From contig CAVURO010000006.1 of the NCBI GenBank assembly GCA_963743945.1, positions 53,018 to 117,017 on the forward strand: DNA of 64,000 bases, written 5' to 3'. A program made the position numbers and the translations under genes. This DNA comes from JACOTK01 sp963743945 (GTDB lineage Bacteria > Actinomycetota > Acidimicrobiia > Acidimicrobiales > CADCSY01). Positions 53,244-63,721 of this stretch are shown here, one piece after another; positions within the stretch are counted from its first letter, which is position 1, and the number at the start of each line of letters is the position of its first letter. The notes beneath the pieces were generated by a model. It worked only from the letters and a program-made list of their open reading frames with translations. It had not been told where the DNA came from and searched no databases.

Positions 53244-53876
53244 GTGGGGGATGGGCGCCAAGCTGATCGGGAGTTTCCACCCGGGTTCTTTGCACGGATG
53301 GACGAGGGCGTGGATACCACGTTCTATGCGTTGCCCCGCATGGTGACGCACATCGATGACGCCGCCATCGCGACGGTGGGTGACCTCTACGCGGAGCTGA
53401 GGATCGAGGGTGACGTCCTCGATCTGATGAGCTCGTGGGTCTCACACTTCCACCATCCGCCCCGGAACCTTCGCGTGCTCGGGATGAACGAGGCCGAGTT
53501 GGCGGCCAACGCCCTGGCCGACGAGCGCCTGGTCCATGATCTCAATGTCGACCCGGCCATCCCGCTTCCGGATGAGTGCATCGACGACGCCGTGTGTTGC
53601 GTCTCCGTCGATTACCTCACGCGACCTGTTCAGGTCTTCCAGGACGTGGCCCGTGTGCTTCGTCCGGGCGGGAGACTCGTGTGCACCTTCAGCAATCGGG
53701 TGTTCCCCACGAAGGCGATCGTCGGATGGCTCGAGGGAACCGACGAGGACCGTTGCGCCATCGTGGCGGCGTACTTCCGACGGTCACAGGTGTTCGACCA
53801 ACCGACGGTGGCTCGTCGAACCCCGATGGGCCACCGAGGCGACCCCCTGTTCGCCGTGTGGGCCACAAGACGGTAG
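53244..53876 (+). CDS. SAM-dependent methyltransferase-like protein
   Basis: 210 aa. The region DVLDLMSSWVSHFHHPP, LRVLGMNEAELAANA, CVSVDYLTRPVQVFQDVARVLRPGGRLVCTFSN (in part) belongs to the class I fold, but the usual glycine-rich GxGxG of motif I is replaced (DLMSSW), so SAM binding may differ. GTG 53244 start. Confidence 0.68.
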   Translation: MGDGRQADREFPPGFFARMDEGVDTTFYALPRMVTHIDDAAIATVGDLYAELRIEGDVLDLMSSWVSHFHHPPRNLRVLGMNEAELAANALADERLVHDLNVDPAIPLPDECIDDAVCCVSVDYLTRPVQVFQDVARVLRPGGRLVCTFSNRVFPTKAIVGWLEGTDEDRCAIVAAYFRRSQVFDQPTVARRTPMGHRGDPLFAVWATRR

Positions 53877-53895
53877 AGCCGGTTGCGTGGTGAGC

Positions 53896-54519
53896 TCAGG
53901 CCTTCTTCGCCGCGACGCCCTGGTACATGAAGCCGAAGGGCTTGGGGCCCTTCACGAAGAAGTTCTCGAGCTCCTCGATGTCGAAGCCGGCGTCGAGGAT
54001 GAGTCGATCGATCGGTCGGTTCAGATGGCATCCGCCGGCGATGCGGCGCTGGAGCGGGGTGAGGCGGTCCTGCCATTTCGCAACAGCAGGTTCCGGTGCC
54101 AGGCCGTGTTCGACGAAGTGCAGCCTGCCCCCGGGCCGTAGCACTCGACGCATCTCCGAAAGGGCCTGATCCACATCGGGAATCGTGCAAAGGGTCCACG
54201 TCACGAGCACATGGTCAATGCCTTCGTCCTCCAGTGGCAGGTGCTCTCCATCGAGGCCCACGTACTCGACCGGAACGTTGGATGCAGCGACTCGTCGGGT
54301 GGCAATCCTGCGACCCGCCGTTGCCGGGTCAACGGCTCGGACCCTGCGCACGGCAGGCGGATAGAAGGGCACGTTTCGGCCTGAGCCGAAGCCGACCTCG
54401 AGGACCTCGCCCTCGAGGTCGGACGCGACGCGCTCTCGAAGCCGGGCGAAAATGGGACCACCGAGTACGAGGTCAATCGCCCGTGGCAGCACATGGTCCT
54501 CGTAGATGCCCATGCCCAC
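53896..54519 (-). CDS. Class I SAM-dependent methyltransferase
   Basis: 207 aa. Motif I VLEVGFGSGRNVPFYP, VRAVDPA, YVGLDGEHLPLEDEGIDHVLVTW (in part), MRRVLRPGGRLHFVEHGL. Similar to phosphatidylethanolamine/ubiE-like methyltransferases. Its start overlaps nothing; divergent from the mycothiol-type gene, 90 bases away. Substrate unknown. Confidence 0.82.
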   Translation of the reverse strand: MGMGIYEDHVLPRAIDLVLGGPIFARLRERVASDLEGEVLEVGFGSGRNVPFYPPAVRRVRAVDPATAGRRIATRRVAASNVPVEYVGLDGEHLPLEDEGIDHVLVTWTLCTIPDVDQALSEMRRVLRPGGRLHFVEHGLAPEPAVAKWQDRLTPLQRRIAGGCHLNRPIDRLILDAGFDIEELENFFVKGPKPFGFMYQGVAAKKA

Positions 54520-54609
54520 CCCATCTCGTTTGTGCGATCAATTTCTTCGAAGCCTACGGTGATTCCCGCCGACGCTCCACGAGGAGGCGTCACGTCACCG
54601 GGGGGATCG

Positions 54610-55287
54610 ATGTCCGAATACGCCAAGGCCCACAGTGAAGGTCGTCGAGAGGTTGGAGCCTTGCTCCGGGGGCTGGATGACGCGCAGCTGAAGGTCATGA
54701 CACGTGGTTGCCCGGATTGGGATGTGCGGAGTCTCGTGGGCCATCTTGTCGGCGTTGCTGCCGATATGACCACGGGGAACTTCCCCACCGGTGATGTGCA
54801 GGAGTGGATCCAGGCTGCGGTGGATGCCCGCAGTGATCTTCCGCTCGAGGGTCTTCTCGATGAATGGGAGGAAATCGGCCCCGGTATCGATACGTGGGTG
54901 ACGAACATGCCGCCGATGATGAGTGACCTGTTGATCGGTGATCTGGTCACCCACGAGCAGGACATCCGAGGCGCCCTGGGCCTTCCGGGTGGTCGAGAGG
55001 GCATCACCTACGACTTGGCCCTCGAGGGCTATCTGCATTCGCTTGGCGGTCGAATCGGAGGTGCGGGGTTGCCGGCGCTGCGGGTGGTGCACGATGGCAC
55101 CGAGCGGGTTCTGGGCGACGGCGAGGTCGGAGCCACGGTGACCGCGAGCACATTTGAGATCCTGCGCTCGATCGGCGGACGACGTACGGCCGTTCAGATC
55201 GCCGCTCTGGCATGGGACGGGGACCCTGCCCCGTATGCCGCCATCTTCTCGAACTACGGGTACCCGACGGAGCCGATCGTCGAGTAG
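54610..55287 (+). CDS. Maleylpyruvate isomerase-family mycothiol-dependent enzyme
   Basis: 225-aa DinB/MDMPI-fold protein (TIGR03083-like): MTRGCPDWDVRSLVGHLVGVAADM, IGDLVTHEQDIRGALGLPGG and FSNYGY near the end. The His residues (GHL, THEQD) form the metal site. Family members use mycothiol in detoxification or isomerisation. ATG 54610, with GGGGGGATCG before it. Confidence 0.8.
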   Translation: MSEYAKAHSEGRREVGALLRGLDDAQLKVMTRGCPDWDVRSLVGHLVGVAADMTTGNFPTGDVQEWIQAAVDARSDLPLEGLLDEWEEIGPGIDTWVTNMPPMMSDLLIGDLVTHEQDIRGALGLPGGREGITYDLALEGYLHSLGGRIGGAGLPALRVVHDGTERVLGDGEVGATVTASTFEILRSIGGRRTAVQIAALAWDGDPAPYAAIFSNYGYPTEPIVE

Positions 55288-55326
55288 TCGACCGGCGCCT
55301 CCCGACCTGCAGCGCCTTCCCCCGAG

Positions 55327-55722
55327 CTACTTGCGGCCGGCGGCTGTTTGGTAGACCGCCAGCCCGAAGGCAAGCACACCGAGTGGAACATGCCAGGCTG
55401 CTGCCTCGGCCGTATCGCGCCCGAGGTATCCGAGGCCGATCTGTAGGGTCAGAACCGCAGCGAGGCTGATTGCGAGAAGAACGGCGGTTCTGCCTGCCCG
55501 TGCCAGGAAGGCAAGTGCCCCCACGGCCAGGGCAACCGTAAAGGTGATGTTGCCCGTCACGCCATGGATGGTGATGCTCCAGGTGCCGAACAAGGCCCGT
55601 CCGGCCAACATGGCCTGCACGAGGATGAGCAGGGCCAAGAGATGGACCCCGGCGCGGTGGCAGGCGCGCAGGGCGGGGTGCGGTGGTTCGCGGTCGGCAA
55701 TGGCGTTGGTCATGGCCGACAT
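55327..55722 (-). CDS. Four-helix membrane protein (DUF6220-like)
   Basis: 131 aa with four hydrophobic helices: GVHLLALLILVQAMLAGRAL, FTVALAVGALAFLARAG, AVLLAISLAAVLTLQIGLGYL and WHVPLGVLAFGLAVYQTAAG. His residues in the first and last helix resemble haem-ligand or DUF6220 proteins. Function unknown. Confidence 0.62.
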   Translation of the reverse strand: MSAMTNAIADREPPHPALRACHRAGVHLLALLILVQAMLAGRALFGTWSITIHGVTGNITFTVALAVGALAFLARAGRTAVLLAISLAAVLTLQIGLGYLGRDTAEAAAWHVPLGVLAFGLAVYQTAAGRK

Positions 55723-55879
55723 CGTAGGTGACGGATATCACAACAGACGCGAGCCGAGCTTTTGACTCGGAGGCCCTCGGGGGTGTCATATGCTCGCGGC
55801 GCGGTCACCCACGTGCTTTGGGGCCTCGTCGAAATATCGGGAAGTCCGCAACAGACCAGAGATACGGAAGGACGTAGCC

Positions 55880-56074
55880 ATGCGCGTCGTGGTTGATCAG
55901 GAAAAGTGCCAGGGACACAATCGTTGCGTCGTCGTGGCTGAGGAGCTTTTTGAGATCGATGATCTGGGTTACGCCGTGGCCAAGGGCGACGGCGTCGTTC
56001 CGGAAGGGCTGGAGGACAAGGCCCGACTCGCCGTGGCCAACTGCCCGGAGTTTGCAATCACCGTCGAGGATTGA
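55880..56074 (+). CDS. P450-associated [3Fe-4S]-type ferredoxin
   Basis: 64 aa. Cluster motif CQGHNRC (Cys10, His13, Cys16) and CPEF (Cys55), the CxxHxxC...CP pattern of single-cluster ferredoxins that pass electrons to bacterial P450s (known). ATG 55880, 75 bases before the P450 start, same strand. Likely redox partner of the two P450s. Confidence 0.93.
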   Translation: MRVVVDQEKCQGHNRCVVVAEELFEIDDLGYAVAKGDGVVPEGLEDKARLAVANCPEFAITVED

Positions 56075-56149
56075 GAGCGGAGTCCATAGACTTGTTCCGA
56101 GCAGCCATGCTCCTGTACTTGCATGGCGCAGACAAGGGAGAGAGCCACC

Positions 56150-57379
56150 ATGCCCGATTCACCCACCACCGAAATGGACTGGCTTCACCACTTTGACCAT
56201 ATGAGTCAAGAGGTGGCTCAGGACCCCTTCCCCATCTTCGACGAGATGCGTGCCCAGCAGTGCCCTGTAGCGAAGAGTGATCAATACGGCGGGTTCTACA
56301 TTCCCACACGCTACGAGGACATCGCGGAGATCGCCTACAACCCGGCCGTGTTCTCCTCTCGACAGATCACGATTCGCAACCCGGCGATGCTCGAACGCAT
56401 GGGCAGCGACCCGGCCAAGATTCCGATGAACCAGTATGGGGCTCCGCCCATCACCTCGGACCCCCCGTTCCACACCGCGTTTCGCCGAATCCTCCTCCCG
56501 GCGTTCTCGCCACCCAAGGTCAACGCCTGGGAACCATCCACCCGTCAGATCGCCAACGCTCGCATCGACACCTTCATCAACAACCCCACCTGTGACGGCG
56601 CAACAGAGTTCGCCCAGCACATTCCCATCGTGGTGATCTCCCGCATGCTGGGCATCCCCGAGACCGACGGTCCGGTCTTCACCCGTTGGATCCATGCCCT
56701 TCTCGAAGGTGGCCTCGGTGACATCGAAAATGTGTTGCCCACGGTGTTCGAGATGTCGGCCTATCTGCAGGAGCGGATCGCCGAACACCGGGTCACGCCT
56801 CAGGACGACATCATCTCGTTCATGTTGGAGGCCGAGCTCGACGGCGAGCCGTTGAACGACGGCAACCTCATAGGCTCGCTCCTGTTGCTGGTGCTCGCCG
56901 GCATCGACACGACGTGGAGTGCGATCGGCTCGAGCATCTATCACCTGGGCAAGTATCCCAAGGACCGGGAACGTCTTCTGGCCGAGCCCGAGCTCATGCC
57001 CTATGCCGTCGAGGAGTTCCTTCGCTACTACTCACCGGTGACCCTCGCTCGTATCGTCAAGGAGGACACCATCTTCCAGGGCATCGAGATGCACCGCGGC
57101 GAGCAGGTCCTGATGAACTTCCCTGCGGCAAACCGTGACCCGGAAGCGTTCCCTGATGCCGACAAGTGCGTCATCGATCGAGCGGAGAATCGCCACTATG
57201 CATTTGGCGTCGGCATCCACCGCTGCCTCGGCTCGAACCTGGCACGCATGGAGCTGCGTGTCGCCTTGGAGGAATGGCTCAAGCGCATTCCCGAGTACAG
57301 CGTCGCGGACGAATCCGCGATCCGCTGGTCCGTGGGAGCTGTTCGCGGTCCACGGGTTCTGCCCATCAACATCGGGTAA
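56150..57379 (+). CDS. Cytochrome P450 (first copy)
   Basis: 409-aa soluble bacterial P450. I-helix LVLAGIDTTWSAIG, ExxR in VEEFLRYYSPVTLAR, and haem ligand Cys359 in YAFGVGIHRCLGSNLARMEL. ATG 56150 with GGGAGAGAGCC upstream. The internal start region FDHMSQEVAQDPFPIFDEM is repeated in the second copy. Substrate unknown; close tandem duplicate downstream. Confidence 0.93.
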   Translation: MPDSPTTEMDWLHHFDHMSQEVAQDPFPIFDEMRAQQCPVAKSDQYGGFYIPTRYEDIAEIAYNPAVFSSRQITIRNPAMLERMGSDPAKIPMNQYGAPPITSDPPFHTAFRRILLPAFSPPKVNAWEPSTRQIANARIDTFINNPTCDGATEFAQHIPIVVISRMLGIPETDGPVFTRWIHALLEGGLGDIENVLPTVFEMSAYLQERIAEHRVTPQDDIISFMLEAELDGEPLNDGNLIGSLLLLVLAGIDTTWSAIGSSIYHLGKYPKDRERLLAEPELMPYAVEEFLRYYSPVTLARIVKEDTIFQGIEMHRGEQVLMNFPAANRDPEAFPDADKCVIDRAENRHYAFGVGIHRCLGSNLARMELRVALEEWLKRIPEYSVADESAIRWSVGAVRGPRVLPINIG

Positions 57380-57418
57380 CACCCAGTCCATATCCGGTAA
57401 CAGGGGGAAAGCAGCAAC

Positions 57419-58627
57419 ATGTCAGACATAACGACGGCCGACAAGCAGTTCGATCACATGAGTCAGGAGGTGGCGCAGGATCCGTTCCCCCTCTTCGACG
57501 AGATGCGTTCCCAGCAGTGCCCGGTGGGTCACAGCGACCTTCACGGCGGGTTCTACATCCCCACACGCTATGAGGACATTGCCGCCATTGCGTACGACCC
57601 CGAGACGTTCTCCTCCGGCCGCATCACCATTCCGAACCCGGTCTCGTCGGGCCTGATCACCGATGAGTTGATCGCGCGACTACGGCGCACCTCCCATCAC
57701 CTCCGACCCGCCGTTCCACACCAAGATCCGCCGCATCCTGTTGCCGGCGTTCTCCCCCCCCAAGGTCCAGGCCTGGGAGCCCGACGCGCGTCCCATCGCG
57801 AAACACGCGCATCGACACCTTCATCGACAATCCCTCCTGCGACGTGGCCACCGAGTTCGCTCAGCACATCCCTGTCGTGGTGATCTCGCGCATGCTGGGT
57901 GTCCCCGAGACCGATGGTGCATTGTTCACCCGCTGGATCTACGACGTCCTCGAGGGTGGGCTCGGGAACCTCCCGGCTGTGCTCCCCACCATGATGGAGA
58001 TCAGCACCTATCTCCAGCAACGCATCGCGGAGCACCGAGCCGAGCCCCAGGACGACATCTAACCCGTTTCCGCTCCAGTCTCAACTGGACGACGAGCCCA
58101 TCGAGGACGCCCGCCTGGGAGGGGTGTTGTTGTTGTTGATCCTTGCGGGCATCGACACCACGTGGAGCGCCATCGGCTCGAGCATCTATCACCTGGCGAA
58201 GTACCCCAAGGACCGTGAGCGCCTCCTGAACGAGCCCGAGCTCATGCCTTACGCCATCGAGGAGTTCCTGCGTTACTACTCGCCGGTGACCCTTGCTCGT
58301 GTGGTGACGCACGACACGATCTTCCAGGGCATCGAGATGCACCAGGGCGACCAGATCCTGATGAACTTCCCTGGGGCCAACCGTGACCCCGCGGCCTTTC
58401 CGGATGCCGACAAGTGCATCATCGACCGGGCAGAGAATCGTCATTACGCATTTGGCGTGGGCATCCATCGCTGCCTCGGCTCGAACCTGGCCCGGATGGA
58501 GTTGCGCGTTGCGTTGGAGGAATGGCTGCGGCGCATTCCCGAGTTCAGCCTGGCCGATGAGCCCTCCATTCGGTGGTCGGCAGGAGCAGTGCGGGGCCCC
58601 AGGCATTTGCCGATGAATCTGGGTTAG
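57419..58627 (+). CDS. Cytochrome P450 (second copy), several frame breaks
   Basis: Tandem paralogue of the preceding P450, starting FDHMSQEVAQDPFPLFDEMR. Frame 1 is good to about 57680; a second frame covers VATEFAQHIPVVVISRMLGV (from about 57790-57845) to a stop at 58062; the third resumes as LLLLILAGIDTTWSAIGSS with haem Cys in FGVGIHRCLG. All core motifs survive across the frames, so sequence errors are more likely than decay. Ends at 58627, sharing one base with the next gene. Confidence 0.8.
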
Positions 58628-59921
58628 TGGCGCGGCGACCGGGCATCCGGCGCCCGTCGAGCCGGCAACCGGTTGTCGGGCGACCGCTGTGGTGGAGCCT
58701 GGTGGGTCCGCCCGTGCTCATCGCCTTGGCCGTAGTCGGCTGTTCCGACGACGACGCGGAGGTCACATCGCAGCCGAGGACCGTGGTTGCTCCGACGACA
58801 TCATCCGGTCTGGCTCCTGAGGCGGTCTTGAGCATCCCCATTTCCGAGGTGAAGGTTCGTCTGACCGAGGTGGGTCGCTTCGAGGAGCCGGTGGCCATCG
58901 TTGCGAGACCAGGGGCGTGACGCGCTCTATGTCGCCGAGCGAGCCGGTCGGGTCCGCGTGCTCAGTGGCGGAGAAGTGCTCAAGGCACCACTCGTGGACC
59001 TTTCGGGTGAAACCACGACCGAGGGTGAGCGTGGGCTGCTGGGTCTCGCATTCTCTCCCGAGGGCGATCGGCTGTACCTGGCTTCACCGACCGCCGCGGC
59101 AACAGTCGCCTCGACGAGCTCTCGATGGGTCAGGGGATCGATGAGGTGGACCTCGGCTCTCGCCGCACGCTGATCGAGGTGGATCAACCCTTTCAGAACC
59201 ACAACGGCGGGCACGTCGTGTTCGGGCCCGACGACATGTTGTACCTCGGCCTCGGTGACGGTGGCGCCTCGGGCGATCCCGAGGAGCGGGCGCAGAACAC
59301 CGAAGAGCTTCTCGGCAAGATTCTCCGCATCGACCCGCACCGCCGGGGTGATTCGCCTTACGGGATTCCCGCCGACAACCCGTTCGTCGATGATCCCCGA
59401 CATCCGGATGCACGAGCCGAAGTGTGGGCATACGGGCTGCGGAACCCCTGGCGGTCCCCTTCGATCGGGCCAATGGCGATCTGTGGATCGGTGATGTCGG
59501 CCAGGACACCATCGAGGAGGTCGACTGGCTCACGAGTGGCGCATCCCGGGGAGCCAATCTCGGCTGGGATCGCCTGGAGGGCACACGTCGTTTCGAGGGT
59601 TCCCCACCGTCGAACGCCGTGGCCCCGGTTCACGATACGGGGCGTTCGGTGGGCCAGGCGGTCACGGGGGGCTTTGTCTATCGGGGAAGCAGGATCTCCG
59701 GGTTGGGGGGTCGCTATGTCTTCGGAGACCTGAACACGGCACTGGGCGCTGGACCCTGGCGATGGCCCTGACATGGAGCGACAGGACCTGGGCGTCGGGG
59801 TGGCGGAGACATTGTGTCCTTCGGCGAGGACGATGCCGGCGAGGCTGCATGTGCATTTGCATCGGCGGTCCGATCCATCGGCTGGACCCGGCTCCATGAG
59901 CCTGTCGTGCTCGTCGGGTAG
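58627..59921 (+). CDS. PQQ-type glucose/sorbosone dehydrogenase lipoprotein, several frame breaks
   Basis: Beta-propeller of the GSDH family. GTG 58627 begins a lipoprotein signal ending ALAVVGC (lipobox), then IPISEVKVRLTEVGRFEEPVAIVARP. Frames change near 58915, 59095, 59455 and 59760. Key blocks persist: YVAERAGRVRVL, GLLGLAFSPEGDRLYL, NHNGGHVVFGPDDMLYLGLGDGG (in part), IPADNPFV, WAYGLRNPWR and GANLGWDRLEG. Ends TAG 59919-59921 after VSFGEDDAGE. Broken frames are probably sequence error. Confidence 0.72.
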
Positions 59922-60061
59922 GCCTCCCCGACTGGGTTGGCTCCGAGGAATGCCATAACCTACCGGCAGGCTTCGGGTCGAAAGGTGGAGACGGTGATCC
60001 CTCTCGACCGTGCCCGATCTGCCGATAGTGTCCTCATAACCGCCACCAACCCCACTCTGGA

Positions 60062-61131
60062 GTGCCCGTGCCCAATCATGGTCTTGACCGCTTGGCCGAC
60101 GAGCACGTCAACTCGGATCCAATCGATCCCGTTCTTCCTGGTTCACCTGCTTCCCTTTCTTGCCTACTTCACCGGCATCTCGACCCGTGCGGTCGTTCTC
60201 GGCCTGGCGCTCTTCTGGGTCAGGATCTTCTTCGTCACCGCCGGCTATCACCGTTACTTCGCTCACCGTAGTTACAAGCTCGCTCGTGTGCCGCAGTTCC
60301 TGCTGGCATTCGGAACAACGACGACCGCGCAAAGGGTCCGCTGTGGTGGGCTGCCCATCACCGTTCACATCACCGGAACTCGGATACGGAGGACAACGTC
60401 CACTCCCCTCAGAAGGGGTTCTGGTGGAGCCATCGATCCTGTCGAACAAGTACAAGGACACGGACTACGACGCCATCAAGGACTTTCCACGCTTTCCCGA
60501 GCTGAGGTTCCTCGACCGCCAGAACTGGATCGGACCCTGGGTCCTCGGTATTGCGAGCTTTCTCATCGCCGGCTGGGATGGGCTTGTCATCGGTTTCTTC
60601 GCATCGACGGTCCTGTTGTGGCATGCGACGTTTTCGATCAACTCGCTTGCCCATGTCATGGGTCGTCGTCGGTATGCCACGACCGACACCAGCCGCAACT
60701 CGCTGCTGTTGGCGCTGCTCACCTGGGGCGAGGGGTGGCACAACAACCATCACTACTACCAGGCGTCGGCACGCCAGGGCTTCTTCTGGTGGGAGCTCGA
60801 CCTGACTTACTACGTCCTGAGGATGGGGAGCTGGGTTGGGCTCGTCAAGAACCTGAAGGTTCCCACGGCGCAGATCAAGGCTGCCGGCCGGGTCAAGCAC
60901 GGCTCCTTCGATCTCGGCATGTTCCGTGCTCATTGGGCCAAGGCCAACGCCACGGTGGTGGCGTCGAAGGCAGCGCTCAGCAATAGTGTGGGCGATCACC
61001 GGGTGCACCTTGGTGACGCGGTCGACGTCGCCCACGACAGCCTCGACGGGGTGGTGCTGTCCACGTTGCATCGGGCCGAGGAGCTGTCGAAGCTGACCAG
61101 GCAGTCAACCCGCCTCGGCCTCGTCGACTGA
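60062..61131 (+). CDS. Delta-9-type fatty-acid desaturase, several frame breaks
   Basis: Membrane di-iron desaturase. His box 1 GYHRYFAHRSYK, box 2 HHRSHHRNSDTEDNVHSP (in a different frame, about 60350-60405), box 3 EGWHNNHHYYQASARQG. Helices LVHLLPFLAYFTGI and LGIASFLIAGWDGLVIGFF. At least three single-base shifts, near 60110, 60325 and 60430. GTG 60062 is approximate. All three His boxes are intact, so the gene is likely functional in the real genome. Confidence 0.75.
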
Positions 61132-61162
61132 GGCATCCGCCGGCGGCGAGTAATCTCGCCTG

Positions 61163-61944
61163 ATGAGCACGACGACCCTGATTCTTCTGCGTCACGGGCA
61201 GAGCCTTTGGAACGAGCGGAAAACCTCTTCACCGGGTGGGTCGATGTCGACCTCACCGCCAAGGGTGAGGACGAAGCTCGTGCCGGAGGCCGCATGTTGG
61301 CCGATGAGAACCTCTTGCCCGACGTCGTTCACACGTCGTTGCAGCGCCGGGCCATTCGAACGGCGAACCTGGCCCTCGATGCCCTGGATCGACTTTGGAT
61401 ACCCCAGCATCGGCATTGGCGACTGAACGAGCGGCACTACGGTGATCTCCAAGGTCGCAACAAGTCGGAGACCGCGGCGCTCTATGGCGACGATCAGGTC
61501 CTGATCTGGCGTCGAAGCTATGACGTGCCCCCTCCGGCGCTCGTAGGCCGCGGACGAGCGTCACCCGTCCCATGACTCGCCGCTATGCCCTGCTTGCCCC
61601 CGATCTCCTGCCGGCCACGGAGTGCCTCAAGGACGTCGTGGAGCGCATGTTGCCGTACTGGTACGACGCGATCGTCGGCGACCTGCGGCTTGGCCGAACG
61701 GTCCTGGTCGCCGCACACGGCAACAGCCTTCGGGCGCTGGTGAAGCACCTCGACGGCATCGGCGACGCCGACGATCGCCGAGCCTCGAACCTGCCCACGG
61801 GCGTGCCGTTCCGGTACGACCTCGACGACTCGATGGCACCGCGTGGCGCGCCTGTGCACCCGCTCGACCGGGCCCTGGGCGACCCGGAGGCCGTCAAAGG
61901 CTGCGGCCGCGGCGGTGGCCGAGCCAGGCGTCAAGGCGGGCTGA
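61163..61944 (+). CDS. gpmA: 2,3-bisphosphoglycerate-dependent phosphoglycerate mutase, frame broken
   Basis: Glycolytic mutase. Phospho-His motif LILLRHGQSLWNE at the start, then (other frame) LFTGWVDVDLTAKG, TSLQRRAIRTANLALDALDR, HWRLNERHYGDLQG; (third frame) CLKDVVERMLPYW, VLVAAHGNSLRALVKHLDGI, PTGVPFRYDLDD; last frame ends VAEPGVKAG at 61944. Breaks near 61213, 61560 and 61900. An essential enzyme would hardly be a pseudogene, so these are probably sequencing errors. Confidence 0.82.
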
Positions 61945-63646
61945 CGCTCCGAAGCCACCCGGGACGACGGCCGAGTGGGCGGAGGCCGAAGCCGGCGCCG
62001 CACCGGGCCGAGCGTGGTCACGGGGACTCCCCGGAGCGTGCTGAGCCCGGGGGTCGCCCGGGCTCGTCTGTTGCTCGGCCTTGTCTCGGTGGGCTGGAGG
62101 CCACACCCTGTGGTGCGCTGCTCGAGGCACCGTGGCGTGGGTCCCGGTGAACTCGGGGTACGCCAGCAGGCCCATCTCGGGCAGGTCGAGGCCGGCCAGC
62201 TCGTGCTCCTCCGTCGGAGCGGATGCCGCCCTTGGTGAGCGCATTCTGGATCTTGAAGAAGGCGAACGAGACGGTGCCGAAGACCACGAGGATCACGGCC
62301 GCACCGATAGCCTGAGCGGCCAGCTGGTCGAGGTTGCTGATCCCGTAGAGGATGCCCGTCACGCCCCTGTCCGTGGTGGTGGTGAGGTTCCAGCCTGCGC
62401 CGTAGCTGCCGTCGGCAAAGACGCCCACAGCGAGGACGCCGAAGATGCCGTTCACGCCGTGAACCGAGATGGCGCCCACCGGGTCGTCGATCTTGAACTT
62501 GTTCTCGACGATGAAGATCGCCTCGATGACCAGGACCGAAGCGATGATGCCGATGACCGCTGCTGCCCAGGGTTGGACGAAGGCACAGGGCGCCGTGATG
62601 GCAACCAGCCCGGCGAGCATGCCGTTGGCCATCATGCCGGGGTCGGGCTTGCCCCGACGCAGCATGATCCAGGCCATGCCGGTCACCAGGCCGAACGCTG
62701 CGGCGATGCCGGTGTTGGCGGCCGCCACGGTGAAGCGAAGGTCGGTTGCGGCAAAGGTGGAGGCGGCGTTGAACCCGAACCAACCGAACAACAGGATGAG
62801 GGTTCCGAGCAGGGCCATGGGAATGTGGTGCCCGGAGAAGCGCGGGCCTTGCCGTCCTTGCCGAACTTGCCGATGCGAGGTCCGAGCACGATGGCACCGG
62901 TCAGGGCTGCGACACCACCCATGGCGTGGACCACGCCCGAGCCGGCGAAGTCCGACGTAGCCCGCGACCCAGGTCCATGGACTCGCCGAGCTTGGCTGAG
63001 CCAGCCGCCGCCCCAGGTCCAGGCACGCCGAAGAGCGGGTAGTAGATCGCGCCGCAGAAGAGGCCCCGAACCGACGAACGAGCCTTCCACTTCCAGCGCT
63101 CGGCCATCGAGCTCCGGTGGGGATGGTGCGCGGTCGGTGTCCATGAAGGCGACCATGTACAGGAAGAAGGCCCACGCCGGCGGCGGTCGTAGGCCTTGCC
63201 GCCGCGGGCGAAGCCGCCCTGGCAGCAGGAAGACCCAGTTGCCACGGCGCCGATCAGGCCGCTCCGCCCGCCGGGGCGTCCAGGCCGATCAGGGCGCAGC
63301 GTGTAGCACGCCGAACATGAAGGCTGTAGCCGACGAGGAAGTAGGCCACGAAGCCCGAGGCCGAAGATGGCGACGTTGGTCGGCCACCACGTGCGCGCGC
63401 GTGCTTCGCCCGACAGAAGCCGGTCTCGACGAGCGCGAAGCCCGCCTGCATGAAGATCACCAGCGCAGCTCCGATGATGATCCACATCAGGTTGGTCCCG
63501 ACGAAAAGGGCGTCACGCTCCTCGGGAACCGGAAAGTTCGATCCGGTGGAGTCGGCGTAGGCCACGGCGGTCATGGCGGCCCAACCGCTCAGCGCCATCG
63601 CGGCCGCAACGAGCGAGCGCTTCGCCCTTCGATGTCTGTTGTTCAT
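61894..63646 (-). CDS. amt: Ammonium transporter Amt, several frame breaks
   Basis: Eleven-helix ammonium channel with a signal peptide (MNNRHRRAKRSLVAAAMAL, ATG 63646). Readable parts: MWIIIGAALVIFMQAGFALVETGFCRAKHA, then GSGVVHAMGGVAALTGAIVLGPR, LFGWFGFNAASTFAATDLRF, VENKFKIDDPVGAISVHGVNGIFGVLAVG (with the pore His), ending near LAGLDLPEMGLLAYPEF. Frames change repeatedly between 62.2 and 63.4 kb. The exact 3' end is unclear and may lie near 62.1 kb. Divergently or co-regulated with PII gene at 63.7 kb. Confidence 0.75.
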
Positions 63647-63721
63647 GGATGCTCCTTCTCGGTGGTCCATCTGGTGGTTCTCCTGTCTGTGCAGGCACGG
63701 GGCGCGCCATGGGCTGGTCGC

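Noticed and set aside
57419..61944. Calling the broken P450, dehydrogenase, desaturase and gpmA pseudogenes
   Set aside because: Active-site motifs persist over the frame changes in several unrelated genes, including an essential one, so sequence errors explain them better.
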